Assembly (NCBI GenBank): GCA_030141605.1
Contig: JAQGDQ010000654.1
Coordinates: 15,001 to 79,000, forward strand
From: Tubiluchus corallicola
Taxonomy: Eukaryota; Priapulida; Priapulimorpha; Priapulimorphida; Tubiluchidae
Direction of reading: 5' to 3'
DNA: 64,000 bases
Shown here: in pieces, positions 33,659 to 46,170 of the stretch
Position numbering within the stretch: the first letter of the stretch is position 1
Layout: each line of letters opens with the position of its first letter
Program-made: the position numbers and the translations under genes
Notes under the pieces: generated by a model
The model's input: only the letters and a program-made list of their open reading frames with translations
Database searches by the model: none
What the model was told of the DNA's origin: nothing

Positions 33659-34249
33659 TTAACCCTTATAGGGTTACCTCCAGACTGGTTTTTTGCATTT
33701 TACCCTTTTACCATACGCATCCCAGTAAACTTTTTCAATGACTTTTTCTAAATATGTTTTGCGCACAAAATAATTTCAGTTATTTATTTTAGGCGCATTG
33801 TCTCGCGACGAAATCAAAGTAAAAATGAAATATGTCGATTTTTTAAAATTGTCGAAACTTTACTTCGCTTGTCTATACAGTATACGTGCGATGTATCTGA
33901 TAAAACAAAATGTCAGACGTCTGTAAAAGAAGAAAGTAGTAGACAATAAATTCAAAATAACAATGATTTTTGCACACGCGCTAGCAATGTCGGTTGTCTA
34001 CAGTTATTCCAGCATAGATAAGGGAACGTAACTAAGTAAATTTTAATTTCGTTTTACTAGTAAGTCACATGTCTTTAAGCAGAGGTATAATGTATCCTAT
34101 GGTGGTCAGCGTAACCACAAATTGTGCTGTTGCTGTGTGCTAATGAAACACGGCGGTTTATCAAAAGTAATTTACGAATTATGGTAATTTTACCCCCCCC
34201 CCCCCCGTTACCAAAATCGGTTGTAAAAATCGTGATCCTATGGGAACCT
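33659..34249. mobile_element. piggyBac-like (TTAACCCTT) miniature element, copy 1
   Basis: It starts TTAACCCTTATAGGGTTACC and aligns along its length with 49157-49785 (TTTTTTGCATTTTACC, ACCATACGCATCCCA, GGCGCATTGTCTC, a C-homopolymer, GTTACCAAAATCGGTTGTAA). The right end is decayed (GATCCTATGGGAACC). Noncoding. Confidence 0.65.
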
Positions 34250-34295
34250 TTTGGGCACGAGCTACAACATCATTAGAAGCCCGTTTTAAACATCT

Positions 34296-34408
34296 CAACA
34301 ATGGAAACATTCCAACAATGGGAACATCCCAACAATGGGAACATTCCAACAATTGGGACATTCCAACAACGGGAACATTCCAACAATGGGAACATTCCAA
34401 CAATGGCA
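34296..34408. repeat. 17-bp minisatellite, about 6.5 units
   Basis: The unit is AACAATGGGAACATTCC with single-base variants, repeated from about 34296 to 34408. On the minus strand it reads as a repeated CSHCWNVPVVGM-like peptide, which is an artefact. Confidence 0.92.
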
Positions 34409-34419
34409 GATCTGTTTTT

Positions 34420-35160
34420 CAGATGTTCACAGATATGGCAGTCGTTTTTTAAATGGTAAAAATATGGAAATAATTTTCCTTAGCAAATGCGTTTACAAAA
34501 GAAGTTAGTTCACTTGTCGGCCGAAACACATTTGATTAAACAGGCTTCCTTTTTTTAAATGAAGTTTTGAAGAAAATTTCCTGTTTTTTGTTTACGGATA
34601 GAAATGCATTCTAGGCCTATTTGACAATTAGTATTCTATATAAGAAGATAAAAAAAATTAGTGTTGGTGTCAAGCAATTTAATCTAGCATTCTATAATTA
34701 TTTGTTTTTTTTCGTATTTTTACAAACATGCATTTCCTGAAAGTGTTTAAAACGAAGCCAGCCTTAGTCATGTGATCTAAACTTTAGTAGTATACGCCAC
34801 CTATCAATCACAGTTGTTTTTACATGTAGTAAGATTTTTTGTTGCCGCTATGCTGATCATGCCGTTTGGTGATACTTGCATTGCTTTGACTATTTTGTTA
34901 CAATTTAACAGTCACTAGTTGTATTTTCAAGCCAAAGTTGTCACCAGTAAATGTAAGTCACCATCTACTTTTATAATTAGTTAATAGTTTAAATTGGTTA
35001 GAATTGCTTCAAATCTCTAGAATCATAAAGTAATAATTTGTGTTTGAGTCTTTTTAAATCTATTTTTTTAATTTTATCTAAATAGTAATAACCTTTAGTA
35101 CGTTCTTAAGCACTTCTTGTGATCTGTTATTTTAATAAATTGCAGGTCTATCGCGCAGTT
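34420..35160. other. No recognisable gene
   Basis: AT-rich, unique-looking sequence. I find no exon with flanking splice signals, RNA gene or repeat family here. Confidence 0.45.
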
Positions 35161-35207
35161 CAATGCTGATTTTTGCCGTTTCTTTGCCTGGACTGGGCGC
35201 ATCCGCA

Positions 35208-35470
<263 letters not shown>

Positions 35471-35792
35471 CCTTCTCTCCTATAATGATAATATTTGACG
35501 TGACAAATGAATGGCATTATCATACAAGAAGCAATTACCTATTAATAAAGAATGATAGACTTAAAAAAAGACATCAACTTCGTTTAAATATCTTAAACTA
35601 ATAGCATTTGCTATCCATAAGGATGACGATGAGGATTTTATGTTATTTTATTACTTCAGTGTTCTCTCATTCTGTAAACCCCTTTACTGTAGTTTTTAAC
35701 TGCATTCATATGTATGTCTTGACTTGGCTTCTTTTTGTCTTGCTCTACTCACAGAGCTAGTTCACCTGGTCCGTTGGCAGTCTGTCCTTGTC

Positions 35793-35796
<4 letters not shown>

Positions 35797-35825
<29 letters not shown>

Positions 35826-35851
35826 CATTGTTGTTGTTGTTGTTTGTCTCA
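35797..35851. repeat. (TTG)n trinucleotide repeat
   Basis: Seventeen or so TTG units, interrupted once by TCA. It lies beyond the 3' end of the TMEM86-like gene. Confidence 0.9.
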
Positions 35852-35895
35852 GTTAAACCATTCATTTGTCAAGAGTAGAAGAGCCATGATGTAAG

Positions 35896-35916
35896 TTTAT
35901 TCAGTCTGACTTTATT
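35896..35916 (-). promoter_or_regulatory. Candidate polyadenylation signals for TMEM86-like gene
   Basis: Two AATAAA hexamers on the minus strand (TTTATT at 35896-35901 and 35911-35916) lie about 140-160 bp beyond the stop codon. The position is plausible but transcript ends are unknown. Confidence 0.4.
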
Positions 35917-36057
35917 ATTAATTGCTTTGCTCTTTTTTTGCTCAAAATGGTTTCTTATATTGATTTTTCTTACAGATAAAACTCAATAAAGCTACTCAAA
36001 CATGAATTTTTTGACTTTAGGCATCATGAAGCAGTAGTCTCTCACAATAAAGTTTTG

Positions 36058-36540
36058 TTATAAATTGACATCTAGAATAGATAGAGCAATTAACACTTGT
36101 GCAGTATAATACGTGTACATTATTAAATACACAGCACCTGGTATAGATACAATGAATTTATTCAATGCAATACTCAGGTCAGAAGCAAAGAATATTAGAG
36201 CACCCAGACACGCTGCCATCCTGGGCCATTTCCATTCAAAAACCGTGAACTCCAGCCTGGCAACGGCCCTCCAGACCATGGCTGAAATCAAGATGGCGTA
36301 GATCAGCACGGCTGCTATTAGAACGCCATCTAGTTGTGGTAGCATGTAGAAGAATACACCGGCAGCCAACAGACCGCACGCGATTCCGGCGCGGATGTTG
36401 ATGGGTCTGGTTCCAAAAGCGATGGCATACGTGACTTGGGCAGCAGCAAAGGCCATCATGCCGCCAAGAAAGAAATTGATGTCTTTTCCAAACGTCAAAA
36501 GCGCGTCTCCGATTGAGGAAAATACAAGACCTACGGCTAC
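36058..36540 (-). CDS. TMEM86-like exon 2
   Basis: It starts with VAVGLVFSSIGDAL after a strong T-run acceptor and ends ALSILDVNL plus TAA. It contains most transmembrane helices and the conserved acidic motifs. Confidence 0.88.
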   Translation of the reverse strand, partial: VAVGLVFSSIGDALLTFGKDINFFLGGMMAFAAAQVTYAIAFGTRPINIRAGIACGLLAAGVFFYMLPQLDGVLIAAVLIYAILISAMVWRAVARLEFTVFEWKWPRMAACLGALIFFASDLSIALNKFIVSIPGAVYLIMYTYYTAQVLIALSILDVNL

Positions 36541-39500
36541 CTGAAAAAAAAACACTTTTGAGGTATTTTATACTTCATTAAAGGAAGATGGGATAAATTT
36601 TCACCACCCCATTTTCAAATCAGATAAAAAGTGTACATTTTAACACAATTAACACTGCAAAACCGTTTCTGATAATCAAATAATAGATTAAAAACTTTAT
36701 TAACGGCGGGCGAATCCAACTATTGATGACATCACAAACTAACACAATTTTCAACTGCAAAAATATTCCACGAGCGTGTTGCACGTGTTTGCGAAAGTGA
36801 AAATCGAAAGTACAGCGCTACTGTAAGATATTCAGCGTGTTGTACTAAAACTACGCACGTTTTAAGATAAAAATTCAAATTTCAAATTTGCCATTGTGCA
36901 GTTGAACGTGTGTAGTTCGTCATAAACTAACACCTCTGAACTGAGAGGTACACTATCTGTTTTTTTATGTAATGCGTTTTCGAAATGCAGGCGCTAGTAT
37001 CCGTCTAACTAGTAAATGACAAAATGTGTAACAGTGAAGAACTAATGGCGCGAACTCGAAATTGTGCTTGTATGGTAATAATTCTTTCACGTATTTTGAA
37101 AAAATAGTACGTTTCCTTTCAATATTTTAGAGAGTGGATTGTTTTGAGCTACACTTTAAAATTGGGTCCAGTTTTGATGTAACATACAAGAAGAAGCAGA
37201 ATATAATTGCAGAATCATCTTAAAGAAAATATTTACACATTAGAAACACATTAGGACAAACAAATAACAATATATTGGAAATGCATTTCAAAACATAAAC
37301 ACTTATAAATTTCATCCGTCTTATGTCACCATCCATGAAAATAAAGGCTAAAGAAAGTAGTGGACCTTCAATAAATAAGGGATTTGGAAGCTTCAAGTCA
37401 CAGGGTTGACCCAGGGTCACCATCCATCAAAATGAAGGTAAAAGAAAGTAGTAGAACTTCAATAAGTAAGGGGTTCGGGGGCTTCAAGTCACAGGGTTGA
37501 CCCAGGGTCACCATCCATCAAAATGAAGGTAAAAGAAATTAGTAGACCTTCAATAAGTAAGGGGTTTGGAAGCTTCAAGTCACAGGGTTGACCCAGGGTC
37601 ACCATCCATCAAAATAAAGGTAAAAGAAAGTAGTAGAACTTCAATAAGTAAGGGGTTTGGAGGCTTCAAGTCGCACGGTTGACCCAGGGTCACCATCCAT
37701 CAAAATAAAGGTAAAAGAAAGTAGTAGATCTTCAATAAGTAAGGGGTTTGGAGGCTTCAAATCGCACGGTTGACCCAGGGTCACCATCCATCAAAATGAA
37801 GGTAAAAGAAAGTAGTAGAACTTCAATAAGTAAGGGGTTCGGGGGCTTCAAGTCACAGGGTTGACCCTGGGTCACCATCCATCAAAATGAAGGTAAAAGA
37901 AATTAGTAGATCTTCAATAAGTAAGGGGTTTGGAGGCTTCAAGTCACAAGGTTGACCCAGGGTCACCATCCATCAAAATAAAGCTAAAAGAAAGTAATAG
38001 ATCTTCAATAAGTAAGGGGTTTAGAGACTTCAAATCGCACGGTTGACCCAGGGTCACCATCCATCAAAATGAAGGTAAAAGAAATTAGTAGACCTTCAAT
38101 AAGTAAGGGGTTTGGAAGCTTCAAGTCACAGGGTTGACCCAGGGTCACCATCCATCAAAATAAAGGTAAAAGAAAGTAGTAGAACTTCAATAAGTAAGGG
38201 GTTTGGAGGCTTCAAGTCGCACGGTTGACCCAGGGTCACCATCCATCAAAATAAAGGTAAAAGAAAGTAGTAGAACTTCAATAAGTAAGGGGTTCGGGGG
38301 CTTCAAGTCACAGGGTTGACCCTGGGTCACCATCCATCAAAATGAAGGTAAAAGAAATTAGTAGACCTTCAATAAGTAAGGGGTTTGGAAGCTTCAAGTC
38401 ACAGGGTTGACCCAGGGTCACCATCCACCAAAATAAAGGTAAAAGAAAGTAGTAGATCTTCAATAAGTAAGGGGTTTGGAGGCTTCAAATCGCACGGTTG
38501 ACCCAGGGTCACCATCCATCAAAATGAAGGTAAAAGAAAGTAGTAGAACTTCAATAAGTAAGGGGTTCGGGGGCTTCAAGTCACAGGGTTGACCCTGGGT
38601 CACCATCCATCAAAATGAAGGTAAAAGAAATTAGTAGACCTTCAATAAGTAAGGGGTTTGGAGGCTTCAAGTCACAAGGTTGACCCTGGGTCACCATCCA
38701 TCAAAATGAAGGTAAAAGAAAGTAGTAGATCTTCAATAAGTAAGGGGTTTGGAGGCTTCAAATCGCACAGTTGACCCAGGGTCACCATCCATCAAAATGA
38801 AGGTAAAAGAAAGTAGTAGAACTTCAATAAGTAAGGGGTTCGGGGGCTTCAAGTCACAGGGTTGACCCTGGGTCACCATCCATCAAAATGAAGGTAAAAG
38901 AAATTAGTAGACCTTCAATAAGTAAGGGGTTTGGAGGCTTCAAGTCGCACCGTTGACCCAGGGTCACCATCCATCAAAATGAAGGTAAAAGAAATTAGTA
39001 GACCTTCAATAAGTAAGGGGTTTAGAGGCTTCAAGTCCCAAGGTTGACCCAAGGTCACCATCCATCAAAATAAAGGTAAAAGAAAGTAGTAGATCTTCAA
39101 TAAGAACTTCATATATATATATATATACATAATACTGTAACATGAGGCTTGAATTCTGTGGAGTATCTCATTTTTTGATAGCATAACCACTTCTGAAAAG
39201 ATACTTCCCCATCTAAGTTCGTATATCTTTCTGTTTTAGAATGTACGATGAGGTTAACAGGAATAGATTAAAAATCCCACAGAATTTACAGGAAAACTGC
39301 ACATTCTTTGTTTCTGTTTCCGGATCCTACATTTAGGATTAATCTATGCAATATTTGCTGGAAAAAGTGGGATCTCAGATAGAAAGCAGAGTAAATTTTC
39401 TCAGAAATTTTTTTCTAAGGCGCACGATAAAATTTGAAATTGTACCTTTCTGGCGTAGATCTTGTTCCTGTCGGTTTGATTCGTGAGAACAAAAACTACA

Positions 39501-39862
39501 AGCAGAAGAACTGGCAGTGAAACAATGATCATCCTCTCTATCGACCCCTCTTCAACTTCTACGCCAATGAGGAAGAAGTAACCAACGGCAATCGCGAATC
39601 TGACCAGCTGCAACAGCGGCGACAGCGACAGAAGTAAGTCCTTCCAATAGCTGGCACCATCCGCATTGTTAGCAGGTCTTTCATTGTTCTCTGTTTCTGC
39701 AGCCGGTTTGTCATTGTTAGTTTCTCTTATGTCCCGGTTTACATTTACTTTTACATCATCAGTACCTTTGCCACTTATCAGGAAAATATCTTGATCACTC
39801 ACGTCGTTTTCGTGGACACTGTTTGTAGATTGTAATATCACGTTCGCCATATTAAATTCCAT
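36058..39862 (-). CDS. TMEM86/YhhN-family lysoplasmalogenase-like protein, two exons
   Basis: The family hydrolyses the vinyl-ether bond of lysoplasmalogen in internal membranes. The CDS joins 39862-39446 and 36540-36058 on the minus strand, 299 residues. The donor AAG|GTACAA and the acceptor TTTTTTTTTCAG|GTA are both phase 0. Residues 1-70 are hydrophilic and acidic, without family resemblance. Hydrophobic segments follow from about residue 79. Family landmarks in exon 2 are GLVFSSIGDALL, FFLGGMMAFAAAQVTYAIAF, and FFASDLSIALNKF with MYTYYTAQVLIAL near the C-terminus. The conserved acidic residues of FSxxGD and FxxSD are present. The N-terminal extension is longer than I would expect for TMEM86A/B, and a start at the second Met (codon 5) is possible. 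Enzyme activity is inferred from the family. Confidence 0.85.
36578..37182. mobile_element. TTAA miniature transposon, type B, copy 3
   Basis: It starts TTAAAGGAAGATGGGATAAA and ends near GTCCAGTTTTGATGTAA. The internal landmarks match 14992-15602. It lies in the TMEM86-like intron, its edge only 37 bp from the exon 2 acceptor. Confidence 0.68.
37290..39108. repeat. 91-bp minisatellite, 20 units
   Basis: GTCACCATCCAT recurs from 37325 to 39054. The spacing measured over the first units is 91 bp, and the total (1729 bp) is exactly 19 periods, so there is no net indel. Each unit carries TTCAATAAGTAAGGGGTT, GGCTTCAAGTCACAGGG and the palindromic TGACCCAGGGTCA or TGACCCTGGGTCA. It fills most of the TMEM86-like intron. 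Confidence 0.95.
39446..39862 (-). CDS. TMEM86-like exon 1
   Basis: It starts MEFNMANVILQST at 39862 in a favourable GCGATGG context and ends NKIYARK at the donor GTACAA. It gives 139 residues: a 70-residue hydrophilic N-terminus and the first two or three hydrophobic segments. Confidence 0.82.
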
Positions 39863-40560
39863 CGCTTTGTTTAGAATATTCCATGCTGTACCATCGCAAC
39901 GAGTTTAAATAACTCACAGCAATATGTAAAAACAGAGATGTAGGAATCCTCAAATGATAAATCAGTTTGGCTTCACTGCCTCATCCATTTGTGGTTAACT
40001 GTTTCCTAGACAGATATGCTAACTTTACAGTCTTCTGATAAGGTCATAGTTATATAATCTTTCACTGTCTGATCATTGGGCGTTTCAAACATTGGAGAGC
40101 AATTAACGGGTCCAGTTTTTGCCTAAAATTGAAACTTTTCTATCATTTATTCTTGCAGTTTTTAACACACGCATAATGTAAAATAAAACACGTTTAAAAT
40201 AAACAAAAATATCCCAGAATGCTTGTGGGAAACGTCAGGTAAATGACGTCACATATTTACACTAACAACGGCCGGTATAACTAGCGTTGTACAGCAGTTT
40301 TTAGGTTTTCAAAGTACGCTCCGTGAATTTAATTTTTTCAATTCAACTGCACAGGTTAAGAATTAACGCATTTTTTGAATTAGTTTTTGAATTACCATTT
40401 AATCACAGCTTAAAGAATTTACGATAAATTACAATTCATACACCGAACGGTTTAATACATTCTTATAATAATTATTACTAAAGCTACTGGTATGCGTCAG
40501 GAGGAAACTCTTGTGCTGATGCTGCCCAGATTAATGGTAAATTTGAGAAAAAACAAGAGT
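39863..40560. other. 5' flank of TMEM86-like gene; no gene seen
   Basis: AT-rich unique-looking sequence with a TGACGTCA motif near 40245. No exon or TATA box is convincingly placed. Confidence 0.4.
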
Positions 40561-40574
40561 GTATAAAATGATCA

Positions 40575-41196
40575 CACGCACGCACGCACGCACACACACA
40601 CACTTTCTCTCTCTTTTGCACTCTGTCTCTCACTGTCTCTCTCTCACACTCTCTTTCTCTCTCACTGTCTCTACCCCCCTCTCTCTCTCTCTCGCTTATT
40701 CATCCACTCACACACACACTCACTAACTAACTCTCTCATTCACTCACTCGCTCGCTCACTCATTTACTCACTCACTCTCTCACTCATGCACTAACTCACT
40801 CACTCATTCATTCACTCACTCACTCACTCATACACTAATTCACGCAGTCACTCATTCACTAATTCACTCACTCATTCACTTATGACACCAGCTCACTCAC
40901 TTACTCACACACTCTCTCACTTATGGCACCAGCTCACTCACTCACTTACTCACACACGCACTCACTCATGGCACCAACTCACTCACTCATTCACTCACTT
41001 AATCACACACTCACTCACTCATGGCACCAGCTCACTCACTCATTCACTCACTTACTTACACACTCACTCACTCATGGCACCAGCTCACTCACCCACTCAT
41101 TCACTCACACACTATTCACTCATGGCACTCACTCACTCACTCGCACACTACTCACTCATGGCACCAACTCACTCACTCACTCACTTACTCTCTAGG
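40575..41196. repeat. (ACTC)n tetranucleotide array with embedded ATGGCACCAGCTC units
   Basis: CA and CT repeats pass into CACT/CATT repeats. From 40880 the word ATGGCACCAGCTCACTCACT (or ACCAACTC) recurs about seven times at 40-65 bp intervals, giving a second-level repeat. The Thr/His/Ser open frames are artefacts. Confidence 0.9.
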
Positions 41197-41777
41197 TGGG
41201 GATAAAGCGCCACGCAGGTGGAAATTCAGCATGACAATGAGGGAAAACACGAATGAGACGATGTTAGTACGATGACAATACGGCGATTACTCAGTTTCTC
41301 AATCTTGATTGAATATAATCTCGTTATTTTTTTTATTTTATAAACCTGCATTCACTTCTTCCTATTATTGAATCAATCAACAGAGAGCGACGTAAGTGTT
41401 TAGAAGAAAAATATTTTTCGGGTTCAGCCAGGTTAATTAAACAAACTCGCTATCATGTATTATACAGGCTGTATAATGGATCTCACTGGGTTATTTCAAT
41501 CAACTGTGAATTCAAGCGAACTAACCACAGGTACTTATAGCACCTGAATGGATGAACTTGATTTCAAAAAATGTCAAAGGGTTAAACAAACAGTCTCAGT
41601 TAAAGAAAATTGTAAGCTTAAAATACTGAACAAATAAAAATCTTAGTACGGCGGCGCATTTGAGTGAATGTTGGACTGTCTGGTTTAGACGCTTGATTAA
41701 ACCTGATTCGATTCAGATGCTATTTCTTTCCGCAAAGAATCACCGATGCCTCGTACTGCAAGTATAGTCAACCTTAC

Positions 41778-42079
41778 TTAAAGCACAACAAAACCCTCCA
41801 CTTACATAAAGCTTAAAAAATTGGTCTTGAAATTTTATACCACTTACACACTGCCCTTTTGAATATTAAACTTGCATCGGCAGTAATGCTGTATAAAACA
41901 TGTAAATTTAAACTCCAACTAGACGCAGCCATTTTGACGATAAGTATTTGAAACAAGTTTAGACAACATTGTGCAAACTTTGAAAAATAATCAGAGCATT
42001 CGTAGCGCACACGTCACTAACTGAGTAAAATCTTAAATTACTGTATCTTGTCAATAAGATTAAAAATGCGTTTTTGGTT

Positions 42080-42111
<32 letters not shown>

Positions 42112-42527
42112 ATAATCTTTATTTGCCATTAAAAACATTGATAATCACTGATAAAAACTTTACAGAGATAATAGTGAGTGGTGCACCCTGGAGGGGGAAC
42201 CAGTGACATTTTACCAAATGGTGAAAACATATTAAATTACTATTTCTAATTACATAAGTCTTTCCAGCAGGTAAGCGAAATGGTAAGTAACATAACTTTG
42301 CACAGAAAGTTTTTTGCGACATAATTTAACATTTCCTTTTCTTCTCCTAATTTACGTTGTGCGTATATGACGTCATATAATGGCGCTGTCGGAACAGTAG
42401 TGCGGGATATTTAAAATGAAAACAAACAAAAAATCCTTTCAATGCATAAAATTGCTATAAAGTAATATAATTTTTTAAGGCGATTTTTCTGAAACACCCT
42501 TCAGGTACCTCTTTTCTTGTCCTTTAA
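41778..42527. mobile_element. TTAA miniature transposon, type C, full copy with LINE-tail insertion
   Basis: It starts TTAAAGCACAACAAAACCC and ends CTTTTCTTGTCCTTTAA. It is interrupted at about 42080-42172 by (TA)n plus TAATAATCTTTATTTGCC, an inverted retroelement tail. It shares its right TTAA with the next copy. Confidence 0.72.
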
Positions 42528-43010
42528 AGAGCAAGACAACCCTTTTCTACGTAAAGCTAGAAAAATTCGTCCTGAAATTTTGTATGACTTACATGCTTTT
42601 TTGTTGCATACAGAGTAAGTATTAGCAGTAAGTCTATAAAAAACTTCATTAAGCTCCCGTGATGACAGTTAGGCGCAGCCATTTTCACGACAGCTCATTT
42701 GGAACAAGTTTAGATAACATTGAGTGAAGTTTGAAAAAATAATCAGAGCATTCGTAGCGCAACGTCACCAACTAAGTAAAAATTTTAAATTACTGTATCT
42801 TGTCAAAAAGATTAAAAATACGTTTTTGGCTAGTGAGTGGTGCACCCTGGAGGGTGAGTCAGCGACATTTTACCAATTGGTGAAAACATTTTAAATAATT
42901 AAAAATTTTCTTTTCTAGTTACATAAGTCTTTCCAGCAGGTAAGCGAAATGCTAAGTAATACAATTTTGCATGGAAAGTTGTTTGGGACATAATTTGACC
43001 TAAGATGACC
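42524..43010. mobile_element. TTAA miniature transposon, type C, copy joined to the previous one
   Basis: TTTAAAGAGCAAGACAACCC follows directly from the preceding copy, sharing one TTAA. It runs to TTTGGGACATAATTTGACC, then loses similarity before the 43-bp array. Confidence 0.68.
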
Positions 43011-43149
43011 TGTGGTCTTTCCTCACCCCGTCTCCATGGATAAAGTAAAGTTTTTTTTGTAAAATAGAATTTATGACGTATAAATGGAGAAAATAAATGT
43101 TTATGTCTTTAAGCAAAAGTATAAATGAATGTACCTTTTGAATAATGCG

Positions 43150-44318
43150 TTCATTGGTGAACCAATGGTGCACACTGGGGCGATGATGCAGTGCTATTGG
43201 TGGACCAATGGTGCACACTGGGGCGATGATGCAGTGCTATTGGTGGATCAATGGTGCACACTGGGACGATGATGCAGTGCTATTGGTGGACCAATGGTGC
43301 ACACTGGGACGATGATGCAGTGCTATTGGTGGATCAATGGTGCACACTGAGACGATGATGCAGTGCTATTGGTGGATCAATGGTGCACACTGGGATGGCG
43401 ATGCAGTGCTATTGGTGAATCAATGGTGCACACTGGGACGATGATGCAGTGCTATTGGTGTATCAATGGTGCACACTGAGACGATGATGCAGAGCTATTG
43501 GTGAATCAGTGGTGCACACTGGGATGGCGATGCAGTGCTATTGGTGAATCAATGGTGCACACTGGGACGATGATGCAGTGCTATTGGTGGATCAATGGTG
43601 CACACTGAGACGAAGATGCAGTGCTATTGGTGAATCAATGGTGCACACTGGGACGATGATGCAGTGTTATTGGTGAATCAGTGGTGCACACTGGGATGGC
43701 GATGCAGTGCTATTGGTGAATCAATGGTGCACACTGGAATGATGATGCAGTGCTATTGATGAATCAGTGGTGCACACTGGGATGGCGATGCAGTGCTATT
43801 GGTGAATCAATGGTGCACACTGGGACGATGATGCAGTGCTATTGGTGAACCAATGGTGCACACTGGGACGATGATGCAGTGCTATTGGTGAATCAATGGT
43901 GCACACCGGGACGATGATGCAGTGCTATTGGTGAATCAATGGTGCACACTGGGACGATGATGCAGTGCTATTGGTGAACCAATGGTGCACACTGAGACGA
44001 TGATGCAGTGCTATTAGTGGATCAATGGTGCACACTGAGACGATGATGCAGTGCTATTGGTGAACCAATGGTGCACACTGGGATGGCGATGCAGTGCTAT
44101 TGGTGGACCAATGGTGCACACCGGGACGATGATGCAGTGCTATTGGTGGATCAATGGTGCACACTGGGACGATGATGCAGTGCTATTGGTGAACCAATGG
44201 TGCACACTGGGACGATGATGCAGTGCTATTGGTGGATCAATGGTGCACACTGGGACGATGATGCAGTGGTATTGGTGAACCAATGGTGCACACTGGGACG
44301 GTGATGCAGCACCGTTTC
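43150..44318. repeat. 43-bp minisatellite 1 (GGTGCACACTGGGACGATGA), about 27 units
   Basis: GGTGCACAC occurs at 43167, 43210 and 43253, and onward at 43-bp steps. Units differ by single bases (GGACGATG, GGATGGCG, GAGACGAT). The core resembles GTGGTGCACCCTGGAGG of the type C element and especially CTGGTGCACAATGGGAAGGC at about 33572. Flanking type C sequence resumes after the array (to about 44455). Confidence 0.93.
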
Positions 44319-44455
44319 ACCAGGTGCTAAAGTGCGAATATTTTAAAATATTAAGAATTTTCCATTCCAATTACACACATCTTTCAAACAAGTAAACACA
44401 GTAATATAACTTTGTATGGAAGATATTTCGGGACCTTTGACAACAACCTTATCAC
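44319..44455. mobile_element. Type C fragment on the right of minisatellite 1
   Basis: AATTACACACATCTTTCAAAC and AGTAATATAACTTTGTATGG match the type C segment that normally follows GCACCCTGGAGG. The array is therefore embedded inside a type C copy. Confidence 0.55.
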
Positions 44456-44790
44456 TTGATGGTGGTCCTGAAAAACAGTATTGTTCAGTTAATTTCTGCG
44501 AAACTACAATGACAAATGTTAATCAGGGATCCAACAATTCACGGCTGCACTGCATCACTTACAATTTTACCCTGTAAGCCTATTTCCTATAATGACTTTG
44601 ACTTCCATTTTGATTCCACCATATTCTATTAGTGTTCATTTGTGATGTTTTAATCATATCTCTCACACAGAAGAATTATTGTTCTTGAATTTTCATTGCT
44701 GACAGCCATAGTACTTGTAATGTCATAATGATGACACGTTTTCTTATAGGTCTATAACTTCTCGAATTGATTAAAATGAATTGAAAACTG

Positions 44791-45255
44791 TTAACCCTTT
44801 CAGTGCCAAATTATTTTTTAATAAGAAATTTTTTTTGGCTTGGTACTTTTGTTCAGTATGTCCATCTTGTTTACACATAATAATTATTTTTTTCTACCTG
44901 TGCCCGCGAGCTAAATATAGCCTGTACCCCACGGGATACATTGGGTTTCAATGGAAGCATAAAATGTGCTTCATTTTGCAACTGCTGATAATTTTTTAAA
45001 GTATTTAAGACATTTAGTATGCACGCTATACTGATCTGTACAAAGTCGTCTCTAAAGTTCTGTATCTAGCACAGTTTTTATGCTATGTAGATTTTCTAGT
45101 TTGCCATTTTATCACCATTTTTAGTCTATTGTTATTGGCTTAAATCAAAATAACTATTAACAGATCAAATAACTGTCAGCTTTAAATTTTTATTAATTTT
45201 AAAGGCAGAAAAAATTCTCCTATCCCACGTGATACAACGGGTATGAAAGGGTTAA
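44791..45255. mobile_element. piggyBac-like (TTAACCCTTTCA) miniature element
   Basis: It starts TTAACCCTTTCAGTGCCAAA and ends GGTATGAAAGGGTTAA. The inverted ends begin CCCTTTCA directly inside a TTAA duplication, the piggyBac hallmark. It is 465 bp and noncoding. Confidence 0.75.
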
Positions 45256-46170
45256 AGTTACAACACACGTGACTCGTGCTTCACTCAAGTGCATGGTTCA
45301 GATTGTATTCAACAGCCAGGTATGTACTAAGGTGGCTTTAGACAACCCTAATACTTTACTTCTTTTACCGCTTGTCATGCTCATGTTGAATTTAATTAAT
45401 TTCACTATAAAGCAGCAGGTAAAGGTATTGTGTTGCTGGATAATGAATAATGCTTTTTACCTGTCTCACACCTGTTTACCGGTTTGTTCCATTCGTTTTT
45501 GTGTCTTTCACACGTATACGATTAGAAATTTAATTTTGACGTATAGCTAGCAGCAACGACATACCAAACGTGTATATATTGTAGTCGTAAAATCATGTAT
45601 TTTAGGTCTGAAGATATTTGCAGATACTTTAAACCTGCCTTTCCATCCACTTTAACAATGCAATACTTACAGCGCATTGTTTCGCGTCGTTTGCATAGTA
45701 TGCACGATTAGCATTTATCATTGTAAACCACGTACAAATGATTTTCAAGCATTTTCTGTCAGTTACCTATCACAGGGCCCTACCGAGTTTACGAAAACCA
45801 CACAGTATGAATTAGATTAACAAGATCAGTAGTAATTAGCAATTAGCAAATCTGTGTTTAGTCACTTACGTTTGTAAATGTAAAATAATAGTGTAAACAC
45901 ATCTTATACAAAGTACAACAAAACCATCCACAGTAAAATAGGTTTATGTATTAAAGGTCTATGAAATCAGAATTTGTACGTTTAAGTGCAGGTCGAAGTT
46001 CTGCATTATCAGATACGGCAACGGCACATATATTTCGTATCAATTCGCAGGGCGTTCCGCCGTAGTTTTAATATCATTGATTTTTGATATTAGCTTGCCG
46101 GAGGTTATGCCGAAGCAAGCTAGCAAACTGGTATCGTAGTGGATCGAATCAGTAATAGAACTAAACTGAA
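45256..46170. other. No recognisable gene
   Basis: AT-rich sequence. A short type C-like fragment (AAGTACAACAAAACCATCC) is at about 45911. A ~93-codon open frame at 45269-45550 has no recognisable domain and no supporting splice or start context. Confidence 0.4.
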
